NCBI GenBank assembly: GCA_002348265.1
Contig: DEAT01000012.1
Coordinates: 5,681-69,680 of the forward strand
Length of the DNA: 64,000 bases
From: Gemmatimonadales bacterium UBA2975
GTDB lineage: Bacteria; Gemmatimonadota; Gemmatimonadetes; Longimicrobiales; Gaopeijiaceae
Direction of reading: 5' to 3'
Below are positions 63,738 through 64,000 of this stretch, one piece after another. Below the pieces are notes generated by a model. It was not told the origin of the DNA. It ran no database searches and saw nothing but the letters and a program-made list of their open reading frames with translations. Made by a program: the position numbers and the translations under genes. Each line of letters starts with the position of its first letter. Positions within the stretch are counted from its first letter, which is position 1.

Positions 63738-64000
63738 TTAATTGCTTCCTCTATGAGACAATTCGTTCACTCTTCGATTCGTGAATACTTCGATACGTCT
63801 CGTGGCACCAGTCATGCTATTCCAAGCTTCTTGCCATTCATTCATGATCGGCATGCGAGCCATCTCCATCCGGCCAAACTTTGAGGCCATGTCTGCCATG
63901 CTTTGTGCGTGATTAATGAATAAGTAGGCTGGAGCAGGAGTTCCAAAATCTCCCCTGTACGCCCTGAACATTGCCTCCTGATCATTACCAACCTGGTTGT
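63738..64000 (-). CDS. C-terminal part of a protein cut by the window end
   Basis: The minus frame is open from the window edge to a stop at 63738; about 87 residues are visible, beginning NQVGNDQEAMFRAYRGDFG. An ATG at 63971 is probably internal because the same frame continues upstream. The visible part is helical, Met-rich and contains AYLFINHAQSMADMASKFG. No family recognised. Confidence 0.5.
   Translation of the reverse strand, partial: NQVGNDQEAMFRAYRGDFGTPAPAYLFINHAQSMADMASKFGRMEMARMPIMNEWQEAWNSMTGATRRIEVFTNRRVNELSHRGSN

Noticed and set aside
1..64000. CRISPR arrays, insertion sequences, tRNA or rRNA genes, prophage
   Set aside because: Reading both strands I saw no regularly spaced direct repeats, transposase or integrase motifs, cloverleaf-like sequences or rRNA signatures.

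Overview
The window is a chromosomal segment of a diderm (Gram-negative-type) bacterium with slightly GC-rich DNA. It carries a BamA/TamA-type barrel with TamB, a TonB-dependent receptor, Lgt and many lipoproteins, so an outer membrane is certain. A Ser/Thr kinase with a long C-terminal TPR tail, secreted amidases, a PQQ enzyme, an S4 protein of the cysteine-free type and a HemQ-dependent heme route together suggest Gemmatimonadota or a close relative. That taxonomic call is inference; no rRNA or tRNA gene was found. Genes are densely packed, often with ATGA or TGATG overlaps.

Region 1 (1-20870, all minus strand) is one long co-oriented run of housekeeping genes. In transcription order it reads yebC, ruvC, ruvA, ruvB, queA, tgt, yajC, def, fmt, a thiE/tenI homologue, thiS, thiG, rsmB, a PASTA protein, a TlpA-like thioredoxin, a YbbR protein, tsaD, lgt, a metallophosphoesterase, a BamA/TamA-like barrel and a TamB-like protein cut by the window start. 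Region 2 (21165-24009) holds a UDP-galactopyranose-mutase-like flavoprotein and a GT-C-type membrane glycosyltransferase.

Region 3 (24032-41182) is an iron and heme island. On the minus strand are a small lipoprotein, a FecA-like TonB receptor and a DUF4856-type lipoprotein, and separately a Cys-rich protein with a zinc-free S4. A sugar-nucleotide epimerase follows. On the plus strand is a ten-gene operon: hemB, hemQ, hemA, hemC, hemD, hemL, hemE, hemH, hemY and a four-helix membrane protein. It encodes the whole path from glutamyl-tRNA to heme by the coproporphyrin branch (HemY as coproporphyrinogen oxidase, HemH as coproporphyrin ferrochelatase, HemQ as coproheme decarboxylase). Three closely similar Fur-box-like palindromes stand before the three iron/heme units.

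Region 4 (41282-50074) holds an outer-membrane protein, two secreted amidases, a lipoprotein PQQ dehydrogenase and a large lipoprotein. Region 5 (50107-54258) is a TPP riboswitch followed by thiC, L-threonine dehydrogenase and 2-amino-3-ketobutyrate CoA ligase with 12-base gaps, which points to threonine-to-glycine conversion under thiamine control. Region 6 (54422-64000) has the TPR kinase, secreted proteins, a beta-propeller lipoprotein, a CopC-CopD-cytochrome c trio, a serine hydrolase gene broken by one in-frame TAG, and a partial gene at the window end.
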